DNA of 64,000 bases from an uncultured Lachnospiraceae bacterium (GTDB lineage Bacteria; Bacillota; Clostridia; Lachnospirales; Lachnospiraceae). The notes below the pieces were generated by a model. That model saw only the letters and a list, made by a program, of their open reading frames with translations. It did not search any database and was not told the origin of the DNA. The stretch spans positions 82,924-146,923 of the forward strand of contig CANOZK010000007.1 of the NCBI GenBank assembly GCA_947571775.1, written 5' to 3'. This document shows, one piece after another, positions 55,271 through 64,000 of this stretch (its first letter is position 1; the number at the start of each line of letters is the position of its first letter). The translations under genes were made by a program, and so were the position numbers.

Positions 55271-58200
55271 CTACTGAGTTGAGAGGTTATCCAGTTTCAG
55301 AGGCGGCAATTCTTTCGGCATATCTGCAAATAAGGAATCGCTGACTATTCGCTGACCTTCATTGGTTTCCGCATTATCTACACGGTACAGCTCTGCCCGT
55401 ACTTTCGTCACATCCGGCAAATCCACCTGACCGTTTTCATCTGGTTCAACCCAATACAGCCATGTCCCGTCAGAAACGTCCTGGATGTTTCCGGTTGTCG
55501 GCACTTCTGCCAAAATAACCTGTGCGGCGTTCAGGCTGCCGTCCGCTTGGGTGACGCCTACGTTTTCGCCGTTCTGGTCATAGAGCAGTACCACGTTGTA
55601 TGCCGGGTTTCCTTTGTAAGAACCGGTAAAGACAATTGATCCTTTCGGTATGATATCGTCAGGTCTGTCTCCGTATTGAAAATCTTTTTCCAGCCGGCCG
55701 ATGGCTGTTGTCTGGTCTGCGTCTTGGGTACGCCGGAAGTCTACGTTGTCTCCGGTGATTCCCAGCACATCCAGCTCTGCGATAGAAACTTCTGTTCCGG
55801 CTGGATCCGCAATCGCCAGTTTCACTGCGATTGCACGGTAGGCTGCGATATTGCCGTTTGTCTGCTCAGAATTGGTAAAGTACACGGTCTGAGGCTGTGT
55901 TCCACGGAAAGTTCCCGCGGCTGCTTCTGTCCAGCTTCCGTCCTCTGTGCAGACCGAAATCCGATACTCTCCAATCGGTGTTCCAGAACCCGGCGTATAC
56001 TTAAATGCGGTAATGGTAAGCGGCTGGTTGAATTCCAGCAGCACTTCAGCATTTGCTCCAATGGTGCCTGTATATGCAGTATTGGTATCGTTGTCCGCCG
56101 CTTTGACGATGGGATTTTCTGGCGCCGGGGCACAGGGGTCTTCCTCGTCTCCGCTGGGAGATTCCACTTTTTGAGTTGGCGTCAGTCCATTTGTGGAAAG
56201 GGTCCAGTTTGTCTTGTCAATCGCTCCGTCATGTTCGATTTTCAGTGCCGGCAGTGTTTTTACCGCGGAACGGTTCATATAGTGGTCGATCAGTGTAATC
56301 TCGTACGTTACCACCCGATTGTTGACAGTTGTGATATGGTCGCTGAATGTATTGCCGGTGGTAAAGCCTACAACTTCTTTACTCACTTTTCCGCCGGAAG
56401 TCATACAGCGGACGATTTCATATCCGTGGATATCTTCTTTAGGTATGTTACCAGAGGCTTCCAGTGTAAAGTCTACCTGGTTTTTGTTCTTATTATTTAC
56501 TACTGCGGTTGTGCCGTCTCCGACTGCTTCGACAGTGCCATTGGTGCTCAAGGAACTTCCTGCATGTGTCAGCCGATATACCCTGGAGTCGTCGTTGACA
56601 TAATAAATGGCTCTTGTTTCCTCTTCAAACTGCTCGGCGTAGGCTTTTGTCTGTTCGTCCGGAACCATGCCCCAGCGTTCAAAGAAATCCAGAAGGTTTT
56701 TCTCTGCCGCCGCGCAGGAGAGGCGCATCAGGGATTGATCCGTATCGCCCAGCGTGAGCGCAGTCCCGCCTGGAGCCGGAGCCTTGCTCGTATCTCTTGC
56801 GTAGGTATCCACCCTGGCGAAGAACAGGCTCTTTAATTGCTCATCGTATTTTTCATAAGTCTTGTAATTATAACCATCGTCATAAGCCAGATGAAGCTGC
56901 CAATACATGCCCAACTGTGTAAATACATTGGTTGCACGGCCTTTGGTGTTGGAAGTTACTTTTTCATAAACTTTGTCGTATTGGAACCGCACGCTGTCGT
57001 TGCGATCCTTCGCCTGTGCAAGCACGGAGAAATAGTTATTCGTGATTTCTGCAATCGCATAGGCTCCTTGATTGATACAGTGGCCGATTTCATGGGCGAT
57101 TCCCCAGCCGAAATACTGCCCGCTGATCCATTTGCCGTTGGCATCTTTTTGAACCGGAACGCCGCTTATCATTCCGGGCGCCGATCCATATTCAATCCCA
57201 ATATGGTTGCCGGATGCATACATAAATGCGCCTGCAAACATTCTCTGGTAGCGGATATTCAAATGGCCGACCGGGAATTGTGCTTTTTTATTTGTTACAG
57301 CGGTGTCTGTCTTATTCAGCCCTTTGTGCTGATAGAACAGATGCATCATTTCTTCCATGGCGTCCATAGACGTCACGATTTTTCCTGCGCGCTCTGCAAT
57401 GCTTCCGCTTCCGGAACCTGCCTGGATCTGCTGTGCAGGCAGCGACAGCATCATAGTATCCAGCAGAATATCCGTTGCTCCCAGGATACAATCTTGTTTG
57501 CTGTATGCATACTGAACCAGCTTATTGTCCGATGCCTGATGAATTTCTGCGTGTTTTGCTTCCATTTGGCTCACGTATTCGTCGAGTTGTTCTACATAAG
57601 TTTCTGCTCTTGTCTGACGTTCGGCGGCGTCAGTCACCTGATACAGATCGAGAATGGGAACTTGCACGCCTCCGCTTACACGAACGGCATACTGATCGCT
57701 TGCATTATTTCCTGTATATTGAACATACAGCGCGCCGCCGGCTTCTGTATTTAGGGAGCCGATTCTGGGAAGTGTGATATCGTTTCTTCCTATTTTCAAT
57801 GTTCTTACAACCGAGAACATCGGAGTGGCTTCGGAGTGGTATTGGGTTGCCACCAACTGCAAGCTTGTATTCTCTCCTGTCTTCTTACTGTTATGCCCTA
57901 CATAAACTGTGATTTCCTCGCCGGCTGCTGCGGTAACGCCCAAAGGCTGCCATGCGTTGAGTCCGCCAAATCCGCGATTTACATCGGAGGTTGTGATGCT
58001 GTTGTGGATATGTATGGAGGGGCTTAGAATCGAATTCAGGATATCTTCCGCCGTTTTCAGTTCTCTTTCCAGCATATCCTTGTCTGGGTGGTATTCGTCG
58101 CTGGCTGCGTCCTTCGTGTTGATCCGTTCCCGCAATGCGTTGATGGTCTCCTGTGTGACGTCCTCTTTCAATACCGTATGGAGATCGTCCTCATAAAGTC

Positions 58201-60505
58201 CCATAATCTCGTCTTCCAGAGAATCGTAATGGTAAAAATAAACCTCGGAAATGGTAATCGTGCCGGATGCTACGGAACGGGCAATTCCAAACTGGATTTT
58301 CCTGGTCTTGATTTTTTTCGGAAGATGGATTCGATAATATACCCGGTTTTGGGAATCGGTCATGCGTCGCATTCCCAATCGGGAAAACGTTGCCTGTTTT
58401 CCCTCATTCTCTTCATCCCAGTAGCGAATGTTTGCATATCCGTAGCTGGTTCCCTGGACGCTTACTTCCTGCAAAGCGATATCCTGGATTTCATAGGCTT
58501 CGTCAAACTCATAGAAAAGTCCATGATTTCCCAGATTATTGTACCCACCGCCATCCCAACTATTGACAGAGAAATAGGATACCGGATTGTTATCCACCGT
58601 TCCCCATGCTGTTTTGTCTCCGCTTGTGGAGATTTCGTCTTCAGGACTGTCGATCATGCTTCCGTTGACGATGGAAGCGGATTTTATATGGTTACTGATC
58701 TGTCCATCTTCTGCCGAATTGAGCAGCTTGTATCTGTACATTTTGGCTGGCGTGATATCCGCGGTGTCCGCGGAAGCTTCCAGAGACGGATCGCTTTCTC
58801 CAATTTTGTTGACGCCGGTTACATAGATGATGTAACTGGTTTTATCCTTCAGCTCCGAGATGGTGTAGCTGTTGGATACAATATCTTGTTCGATTTTGGT
58901 AAAATTCTCTGCATCTTTTTCTTTGTAATATACATGGTACCAGTCGGTATCTTCCATATCTTTCCAGGATACGTCAATGGCTTTGTATTTTCCGACCGCT
59001 TTTACATAATCCGGTTTATCGGGTTTTTTGGTTGCTTCTGGTCTTGCTTCTACCGTTTTGCTGTACCCGCTTCGCCAGGCGCCGTTTACGGCCCGGACTT
59101 TTACCATATAGGTTTTGCCGTTTTCCAGCTTGCCTTTCGGTCCCCAGGAAACGCCGGTAACGGTCAGGGAATTGCCGACAACGGGGGTAATTTCTTCGTT
59201 ATCGCCCTCGGAGACGAGAACCTCATAGCCGGTGACATTTGTACATGCTTCCCAGTTTACCGAAAATGTCTTACTGCCCATAACGGCCGTCGGATTCTGC
59301 GGAATATCCAGTGCAGGCTCCGGGATACGGCTTAGCATATCTCCCAGAAATTCAACCTTGGAAATCTCAACCAGATTGCTGCTGCTCTTTGTGCCAAAGA
59401 TTTTTAAGGTTACCTTTTTTACAGCGACTTGTTTGCCGAAATCAATATGAATGGCGCCTGTTTGGCTGTCTTGTGTTACACTTACGTTTTCGCTGTTCAG
59501 AAGGTAATTAATTCCCTCCTGGAAAGGTATCTCCACTGTGGTATTTTCTTTCCCGTCTTCGCTATAAAGGATTTCAAAAGAGGCGCTGCTGATCGGATCC
59601 TCCGGGTTGCTCTCAATCGTCATGCCTCCCACCAGGGAGCTGGCGTTATCTTCTGGTAAAGTAAACTCTATGGAAACCGGGGAATCTTTGGCAATCGGCT
59701 GTGAATCTTCCCTGGATAATGTCACGGTGCCCTCGTTGCTCAGCAGAGACTGCAGAACGCCCTCTGTTATCATGGTATCCTCGCCGCAGGCGACGTTTGT
59801 CACGGCTGCCGGAACGCCGACTTTCAGCGTAGACTGCATACCGATGCAGTCAGACTGGTATCCTTTGGTAAAATACTCCAGATCCGCCAGGTTAATCTCG
59901 CCGTCGCGGTTCAAATCCTCATTGGCTGCGGCTGTTTCTGGTTTTGCGTCGATGGCTTCGGTCAGCATCTTTTTGTCCGCTTCATCCACGGTGCCGTCTC
60001 CGTTGACATCGCCGATTTGGAGAATTCCAGGATGCGCATTCTGGTATGCGTCCGGGTTGACAATTCCGGCCACGAGCTCCAGACCATAGGCGTTATGCCC
60101 CACCGTGATCTCCTGTGTGTAGGAGGCAAATCCTGGCGCTGTCACAGTCAGCGTGTATGCCGCGGGTGCAAGATGTTCAAACCTTGCCTCTGCCCGGCTG
60201 GGTTTCTCTGTTTTCGCGTCTTTTTTCAGTGTAATGGTTTGTGTTTCCTGTCCGGTAAGAGATACCTGGAAATCAATATCGCCTTCCAGTACCAGCCCCG
60301 CAATCACAGAAACATCCACCTGTCCAATGGCCGCTGCTTCAGCTTGCTGTCCGCTTGCCTGCGCCGCATTCATCTCAGGCTCATTGGGGTTTGCTTCCAA
60401 CGCATTGTCCACAATAATCTCGGGTGAGACTGCCCCAGCGCCGACAGGCAGACATGGGGTGAGGACAAGGATGCTGGCCAGCAAACATGAAATCAATTTT
60501 TTCAT
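55271..60505 (-). CDS. Giant secreted M60-like metallopeptidase with dockerin
   Basis: 1744 residues. Signal peptide 1-28; a beta domain (about 55-150) recalling carboxypeptidase-regulatory folds; a type I dockerin at about 163-217 whose two EF-hand-like loops have D166, N168, D170, D174, D177 and D197, N199, D201, N205, D208; two FN3 domains (about 390-580); a discoidin-like domain (about 590-755); the peptidase domain with HEIGH at 1138-1142 and E1153; a second discoidin-like domain (about 1430-1590); and a beta-rich tail. M60-like (PF13402-type) peptidases cleave mucin glycoproteins, so host mucin is the likely substrate. AAGGAG precedes the ATG at 60505. First gene of a probable operon with the cohesin-like gene. 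Confidence 0.9.
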   Translation of the reverse strand: MKKLISCLLASILVLTPCLPVGAGAVSPEIIVDNALEANPNEPEMNAAQASGQQAEAAAIGQVDVSVIAGLVLEGDIDFQVSLTGQETQTITLKKDAKTEKPSRAEARFEHLAPAAYTLTVTAPGFASYTQEITVGHNAYGLELVAGIVNPDAYQNAHPGILQIGDVNGDGTVDEADKKMLTEAIDAKPETAAANEDLNRDGEINLADLEYFTKGYQSDCIGMQSTLKVGVPAAVTNVACGEDTMITEGVLQSLLSNEGTVTLSREDSQPIAKDSPVSIEFTLPEDNASSLVGGMTIESNPEDPISSASFEILYSEDGKENTTVEIPFQEGINYLLNSENVSVTQDSQTGAIHIDFGKQVAVKKVTLKIFGTKSSSNLVEISKVEFLGDMLSRIPEPALDIPQNPTAVMGSKTFSVNWEACTNVTGYEVLVSEGDNEEITPVVGNSLTVTGVSWGPKGKLENGKTYMVKVRAVNGAWRSGYSKTVEARPEATKKPDKPDYVKAVGKYKAIDVSWKDMEDTDWYHVYYKEKDAENFTKIEQDIVSNSYTISELKDKTSYIIYVTGVNKIGESDPSLEASADTADITPAKMYRYKLLNSAEDGQISNHIKSASIVNGSMIDSPEDEISTSGDKTAWGTVDNNPVSYFSVNSWDGGGYNNLGNHGLFYEFDEAYEIQDIALQEVSVQGTSYGYANIRYWDEENEGKQATFSRLGMRRMTDSQNRVYYRIHLPKKIKTRKIQFGIARSVASGTITISEVYFYHYDSLEDEIMGLYEDDLHTVLKEDVTQETINALRERINTKDAASDEYHPDKDMLERELKTAEDILNSILSPSIHIHNSITTSDVNRGFGGLNAWQPLGVTAAAGEEITVYVGHNSKKTGENTSLQLVATQYHSEATPMFSVVRTLKIGRNDITLPRIGSLNTEAGGALYVQYTGNNASDQYAVRVSGGVQVPILDLYQVTDAAERQTRAETYVEQLDEYVSQMEAKHAEIHQASDNKLVQYAYSKQDCILGATDILLDTMMLSLPAQQIQAGSGSGSIAERAGKIVTSMDAMEEMMHLFYQHKGLNKTDTAVTNKKAQFPVGHLNIRYQRMFAGAFMYASGNHIGIEYGSAPGMISGVPVQKDANGKWISGQYFGWGIAHEIGHCINQGAYAIAEITNNYFSVLAQAKDRNDSVRFQYDKVYEKVTSNTKGRATNVFTQLGMYWQLHLAYDDGYNYKTYEKYDEQLKSLFFARVDTYARDTSKAPAPGGTALTLGDTDQSLMRLSCAAAEKNLLDFFERWGMVPDEQTKAYAEQFEEETRAIYYVNDDSRVYRLTHAGSSLSTNGTVEAVGDGTTAVVNNKNKNQVDFTLEASGNIPKEDIHGYEIVRCMTSGGKVSKEVVGFTTGNTFSDHITTVNNRVVTYEITLIDHYMNRSAVKTLPALKIEHDGAIDKTNWTLSTNGLTPTQKVESPSGDEEDPCAPAPENPIVKAADNDTNTAYTGTIGANAEVLLEFNQPLTITAFKYTPGSGTPIGEYRISVCTEDGSWTEAAAGTFRGTQPQTVYFTNSEQTNGNIAAYRAIAVKLAIADPAGTEVSIAELDVLGITGDNVDFRRTQDADQTTAIGRLEKDFQYGDRPDDIIPKGSIVFTGSYKGNPAYNVVLLYDQNGENVGVTQADGSLNAAQVILAEVPTTGNIQDVSDGTWLYWVEPDENGQVDLPDVTKVRAELYRVDNAETNEGQRIVSDSLFADMPKELPPLKLDNLSTQ

Positions 60506-60534
60506 AGCGTTGCTCCTTCCTTCTTTGCATTTTC

Positions 60535-60562
60535 GTAACAGTGAAATTGTCCGAACTGCTAC
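60535..60562. repeat. Short hairpin of the AACAGTT repeat family
   Basis: GTAACAGT (60535-60542) and ACTGCTAC (60555-60562) pair with one mismatch. It aligns with 18811-18836 (TAACAGTG ... TCCGAACTG-TAC) and sits 30 bases upstream of the M60 gene start, so it would lie in that gene's leader RNA or promoter. Confidence 0.45.
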
Positions 60563-60806
60563 GTGTTTTCTGGTCAACAGGTTGCCTTTTTTTAATCGTC
60601 AACTATCTGGCAGCAAATTCCAATAAATAATTATCTCAATTTTAAAATGTTAAGATATACAATGCTAAATTTTTCCAGATGTTGGCAACGATAGTATAGC
60701 ATATTCCGGGCAAAACATCAAGATATTATGAGAAAAATAAAATCAGAACAGTCTGTATAAATTTACAGCTAAGTAAAATATATTGGACAAACAGAGAGAA
60801 AAAAGC

Positions 60807-60835
60807 TGTTAAAATAGAGATTTTTCGTGTATAAT
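60807..60835 (+). promoter_or_regulatory. Promoter of the beta-CASP nuclease gene
   Basis: TATAAT at 60830-60835 preceded by TG, with a weak TGTTAA -35 box at 60807-60812 and a 17-base spacer. The resulting 200-base leader contains the repeat element below. The remaining 60578-60806 is AT-rich with no gene seen. Confidence 0.55.
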
Positions 60836-60868
60836 AGAACCAGATGCATAAATTTTTAGAATTTCAGG

Positions 60869-61007
60869 AACTATTTAGCAGACAGTATCCCGCGAAATGT
60901 TTTGCTGCAACATACAGCAAAGTCTTGAGACATACAAGCAAAAATCTCATGACCACAGACGATTTGAAATGGATTTTTGCCCGTGACTGTGAGGGTACTG
61001 GACAGTC
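60869..61007. repeat. Dispersed inverted-repeat element, copy 2
   Basis: Begins AACTATTTAG (60869-60878) and ends CTGGACAGTC (60998-61007), which can pair with several G-U wobbles. TATCCCGCGAA at 60886-60896 and TGAGACA about 40 bases later match copy 1 (2872-3016) exactly; ATGGATTTTTG at 60969-60979 and the GGGTACTGGACAGT end match copy 3 (14165-14246). An internal TTTGCTG/CAGCAAA hairpin is present. It lies in the leader of the following gene. Confidence 0.65.
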
Positions 61008-61039
61008 ATGAATTTTACACATAGAAAGGGGAATTTAAA

Positions 61040-62668
61040 ATGAAATTAACTTTTATCGGGGCAACTCATGAAGTGACGGGAAGTTGTTTCCTGGTGGAAA
61101 CGAATAGCTGCAAATTTCTGATCGACTGCGGAATGAAGCAGGGACCCAACGACTATGAAAATGTGGAAATTCCGGTAAACCCTAGAGAGATCGACTTCGT
61201 GCTTCTGACTCATGCGCATATCGACCATTCCGGCAACCTGCCCGCCCTTTATGCCAAGGGGTTTCAGGGGAATGTATATGCCACAGAGGCAACCTGCGAT
61301 TTGTGCGATATTATGCTCCGTGACAGCGCGCATATCCAGATGTTTGAGGCGGAGTGGCGGAACCGAAAGGGCAAGAGGGCCGGAAAAGAGGAATTTGTGC
61401 CCGCCTACACATTGGAGGATGCTCTGGGGATTTTGAGAAATTTCGTCGGCTGTGAGTATGACGAGATAAAATATCTGGATCAGGGTATCCAGGTACGGTT
61501 TGTGGATGCGGGCCATTTGCTGGGATCTGCCAGTATCGAGGTATGGATTACAGAGGAAAAGGACGGTCAGGTACAGACAGAGAAGGTGGTGTTCTCCGGC
61601 GATATCGGGAACCTGCGCCAGCCGCTGATCAAGGACCCCGTATACTTAGATGAGGCAGATTATGTCGTGATGGAATCCACCTATGGGGACAGAAGTCATG
61701 GGGAACGGATCGATTATGTAAAAGCATTGGCTCAGGTTATCCAGAGTACGTTTGACCGGGGCGGAAATGTGGTGATTCCATCCTTTGCCGTGGGGCGTAC
61801 CCAAGAAATGCTGTATTTTATCCGACAGATCAAGGAGGACGGCCTGGTACATGGACATGATGATTTTCTGGTTTATGTGGATAGTCCGCTGGCGGTGGAG
61901 GCGACTAGTATTTTTGGGGAACACCGCTTAGATTGCTACGACGAGGATGCCCAGGCGCTGATCAACCGGGGCGTAAATCCCATTGGATTTACCGGACTGA
62001 AAGTGTCTATAACCGCAGAGGATTCACGGGCCATCAACGAAATGGAGACGCCCAAGGTCATCATCTCTGCAAGCGGCATGTGCGACGCCGGACGTATCAA
62101 GCATCATTTGAAACATAATCTGTGGAGAAGAGAGTCTACGATTCTATTTGTAGGCTACCAGGCGGTGGGAACCCTGGGGCGTGCGCTGGTGGAAGGCGCA
62201 ACGACCGTAAAACTGTTCGGGGAAGAAATCCATGTCCAGGCGCGGATACAGGTGTTGGCCGGGGTCAGCGGTCATGCAGACCAGACCGGGCTGCTCAAAT
62301 GGGCTGGATCGTTTCGCGACAACAAGCCTAAGAAAGTCTTTGTGGTCCATGGAGACGACCAGGTGACGACTTCTTTTGCAAAACGGCTGGAAAGCGAACT
62401 GGGTTACCAGGCGATGGCGCCTTTCAGCGGGACAGTTTATGACCTGGCCGCCAATCAGTGCATCTACGAGGCGCAAGGTATTCCAGCGCCAAAGAAGACG
62501 CCGGTTACAGCCGCCGCCCAGAAGGTCAACGAGGTTTATGCAAGACTGTTGTCTATGGGACAACGTCTGATGGTTGTGATTCACAAGAACGAAGGCGGTG
62601 CAAACAAAGATTTGAAAAAATTTGCCAATGAGATCCAAAAGTTATGTGACAAGTGGGAAAGAGATTAA
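61040..62668 (+). CDS. Beta-CASP metallo-beta-lactamase RNase (CPSF73-like)
   Basis: 542-residue zinc-dependent RNA-processing nuclease. The MBL motif HAHIDHSG gives H58, H60, D62 and H63; further ligands lie in DAGHLLGSA (about 154-162) and GDIGN (about 185-189). The beta-CASP insert (about 210-400) includes GGNVVIPSFAVGRTQE and SASGMCDAGRIKHH; the HGD motif VVHGDDQV lies near 440. This branch resembles archaeal/eukaryal CPSF73 and bacterial relatives such as Thermus TTHA0252, not RNase J. The substrate in clostridia is unknown. GAAAGGGG precedes the ATG. Confidence 0.92.
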   Translation: MKLTFIGATHEVTGSCFLVETNSCKFLIDCGMKQGPNDYENVEIPVNPREIDFVLLTHAHIDHSGNLPALYAKGFQGNVYATEATCDLCDIMLRDSAHIQMFEAEWRNRKGKRAGKEEFVPAYTLEDALGILRNFVGCEYDEIKYLDQGIQVRFVDAGHLLGSASIEVWITEEKDGQVQTEKVVFSGDIGNLRQPLIKDPVYLDEADYVVMESTYGDRSHGERIDYVKALAQVIQSTFDRGGNVVIPSFAVGRTQEMLYFIRQIKEDGLVHGHDDFLVYVDSPLAVEATSIFGEHRLDCYDEDAQALINRGVNPIGFTGLKVSITAEDSRAINEMETPKVIISASGMCDAGRIKHHLKHNLWRRESTILFVGYQAVGTLGRALVEGATTVKLFGEEIHVQARIQVLAGVSGHADQTGLLKWAGSFRDNKPKKVFVVHGDDQVTTSFAKRLESELGYQAMAPFSGTVYDLAANQCIYEAQGIPAPKKTPVTAAAQKVNEVYARLLSMGQRLMVVIHKNEGGANKDLKKFANEIQKLCDKWERD

Positions 62669-62675
62669 GGCGGCG

Positions 62676-62704
62676 GCCCCCAATGCAGGAAAGGCAAAGG
62701 GGGC
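62676..62704. terminator. GC-rich hairpin after the beta-CASP nuclease gene
   Basis: GCCCCC (62676-62681) and GGGGGC (62699-62704) form a 6-bp stem with a 17-base loop but no T run on either side, so it is at best a weak terminator in this convergent gap. Confidence 0.3.
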
Positions 62705-62713
62705 ATGAAGATT

Positions 62714-62956
62714 CTATGCAAGCGCGGATTTCAACGCCCTGGCCAGTTGGTCAGGGCAGGAAGTACCGCGTCCATTGCAGTTGATGCCCTCTAATTTGGC
62801 AATCACCTCTTGCGCGTCCATGCCCTCTGCCAGCTTTGCAACGCCTTGAGTATTTCCATGACAGCCGCCGATAAATTTTATGTGGCAGACTTTTCCGTCC
62901 TGAATGTCAAATTGAATCTTTTGGGAACAAACTCCTTTGGTCTGATAAGTATACAT
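62714..62956 (-). CDS. TSCPD domain-containing protein
   Basis: 80-residue protein of the TSCPD family: C-S-x-K-I (C9), GGCHGNTQGVAKLAEGMDAQ (about 30-49) and the naming motif GTSCPDQLARAL at about 64-75. The same domain occurs at the C-terminus of B12-dependent ribonucleotide reductases, where its cysteines bind metal; the stand-alone form is of unknown function. The ATG at 62956 has only a weak purine-rich site upstream (CAGGAAAT). Monocistronic. Confidence 0.85.
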   Translation of the reverse strand: MYTYQTKGVCSQKIQFDIQDGKVCHIKFIGGCHGNTQGVAKLAEGMDAQEVIAKLEGINCNGRGTSCPDQLARALKSALA

Positions 62957-62984
62957 AATTTCCTGCCACTCAAAATGTGATTAA

Positions 62985-63160
62985 ATATACTCACATCAAG
63001 AAATCGAAGTCCTCACGGATACTTCTTACTGTTTCAACGTGTATGCTTTTGATAAACCGAAGTTCTATCTACTCACAAGTTCTTGTACACTCCACAGCCG
63101 TAAATTCCCGAAATAGCCTTCGGTACATACTTACGTTTGCCTGATTATGCAATTTCGTAA
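62985..63160 (-). ncRNA. Candidate omega-RNA/right end of the IS605-type element
   Basis: Non-coding segment directly after the tnpB stop, where IS200/IS605 elements encode the omega-RNA that guides TnpB. Minus-strand hairpins: CCGAAGGCTATTTCGG near 63109-63124 and GAAGTATCCGTGAGGACTTC near 63010-63030, the latter typical in shape for an element's right end. The element boundary would be near 62990-63010. With tnpB dead, the RNA may no longer be functional. Confidence 0.4.
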
Positions 63161-64000
63161 GTCACTGCATCTCTCAAATTAAGGCTGGCATTGAAATCCC
63201 TGTCTTCTGCATAGCCGCATTTGCATCTGTAAATTCTGTCAGAAAGTTTCAAATCTTTCTTTATACAGCCACAGCAATGACATAATTTAGAAGATGGATA
63301 AAATCTGTTCACAACTCTTAATTCCATGCTGTTTTCTTCACATTTCGCTTTTAGCAATGCAGCAGCTTTTGAAAGATGCCAGTTCTTCATCATACCAGAT
63401 ACATTCAAATCCTCAATCGTTATGTAAGATGGCTTGGTTTTCACGATCTCAGCGATTGTTTTATTGATATAATCCGTGCGGATATTGTCTATCCTATGAT
63501 AAAGTCTCTGTACTTTTATCCTTTGTTTTTATATATTTTTTTGAGTGGACTCTCCTTTCTTTAAATTTTCATATTTTCGCGAGAGACATCTCTGCTCCCT
63601 GCGCAATTGTTTTTCGATTTTCTTTATTCTTTTAGACTTGTTAATATTTTTATAAGTTTTACCATTTGAAAGAACTGCTAAATCCTTAATCCCTAAATCG
63701 ATTCCGAGACCTTCCTTGTTGGGATTCGCAATCTTGGCGTCTGGAACTTCTACAAGTACCGAAACGTAATATCTGCCTGCTTTCTTAGAAACCGTCCCGC
63801 TTCTGATTCCATATCCCTGTTTCGTTGTTGGAAGATACCCTTTCTCTTTTAGCCTTACCCATCCAAGCGTTGGGATTTTGATTCGGTGCCTTTCACACCG
63901 GATAACCGTTTTGGCATCTGTTTTTACAAAATACATTTTTACATCTCAATCTTGGTTTTTTGCTCCTCTGTTGGATTGATTTCTGTTTTGAAACTCTTTC
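63145..64000 (-). pseudogene. tnpB: Decayed IS605-family tnpB (OrfB), runs off the window
   Basis: TnpB is the RNA-guided nuclease of IS200/IS605 elements. Three pieces remain in order: an N-terminal stub from the right edge (KSFKTEINPTEEQKTKI, about 63945-63999), a central piece 63532-63948 (DVKMYFVKTD to KKGESTQKNI) with catalytic D in GIDLGIKDLAV, and a C-terminal piece 63145-63528 with E in ITIEDLNVSGM, the zinc finger (CHCCG ... CKCG) and D in DRDFNASLNL. Two lesions are seen: about 90 residues missing with a frame change after KTKI, and an in-frame TAA at 63529-63531. The frame is otherwise intact across that stop (NI-stop-KQRIKVQ), so the decay is recent. Confidence 0.88.

Noticed and set aside
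55676..57754. Two adjacent plus-strand frames of 386 and 305 residues
   Set aside because: They lie inside the M60 peptidase gene on the other strand and are Cys/Phe/Ile-rich shadows with no start signals.

Overview
The window reads as a chromosomal segment of a motile, anaerobic, gut-type Clostridia, most probably a Lachnospiraceae. The reasons are the flagellar and chemotaxis gene set with fliW-csrA and a DUF6470 protein, the V/A-type ATPase operon, a T-box leader in front of ilvBN, DUF885 and BspA-like secreted proteins, a mucinase-type M60 peptidase, strong AGGAGG ribosome binding sites and moderate GC. No rRNA, tRNA, CRISPR array or prophage was seen. The family-level placement is inference from gene content.

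Layout. 1-3016: the end of truA, an RNase H and an OmpR-type two-component pair, then a dispersed repeat. 3145-7553: a T-box-controlled ilvB-ilvN operon followed by an ABC-class ATPase gene. 7649-9419 (minus): a FlhB-tail-like protein and a FliK/YlqG-like protein. 9439-19610 (plus): cheA-cheW-cheR-cheB, then flgM-flgN-flgK-flgL-DUF6470-fliW-csrA, with two candidate sigma-D promoters. 19611-23618 (minus): galE, a sugar nucleotidyltransferase and a second two-component system. 23772-28622 (minus): rpmG-secE-nusG-rplK-rplA, an intruding BspA-like gene, then rplJ-rplL with its own promoter and L10 leader. 28696-33071: lipoprotein, DUF885, CapA and TatD genes. 33283-33858: a promoter-driven, highly structured stretch with no protein gene, a candidate large non-coding RNA. 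33912-37908: antiporter, pseudouridine synthase, YtvI-like permease and an orphan sugar-binding lipoprotein. 38073-46920: a nine-gene V-type ATPase operon (H-I-K-E-C-F-A-B-D) whose K subunit carries Na+-site residues. 46926-53955: a wall-binding polysaccharide deacetylase, a third two-component system next to a beta-helix lipoprotein, and a cyclopropane synthase. 53987-60505 (minus): a very large dockerin-bearing M60 metallopeptidase followed by a cohesin-like/FN3 secreted protein. 60830-64000: a beta-CASP nuclease, a TSCPD protein and a decayed IS605-type tnpB running off the right edge.

How the parts work together. The flagellar block joins chemotaxis signalling to late-stage assembly checkpoints: FlgM holds sigma-D, FlgN chaperones FlgK and FlgL, and FliW with CsrA controls flagellin translation. 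The ribosomal block is split by a secreted-protein gene and does not continue into rpoB. The most distinctive candidates are the dockerin-M60/cohesin pair, which looks like a two-component extracellular protease complex, and the roughly 500-nt structured RNA locus at 33.3-33.8 kb.
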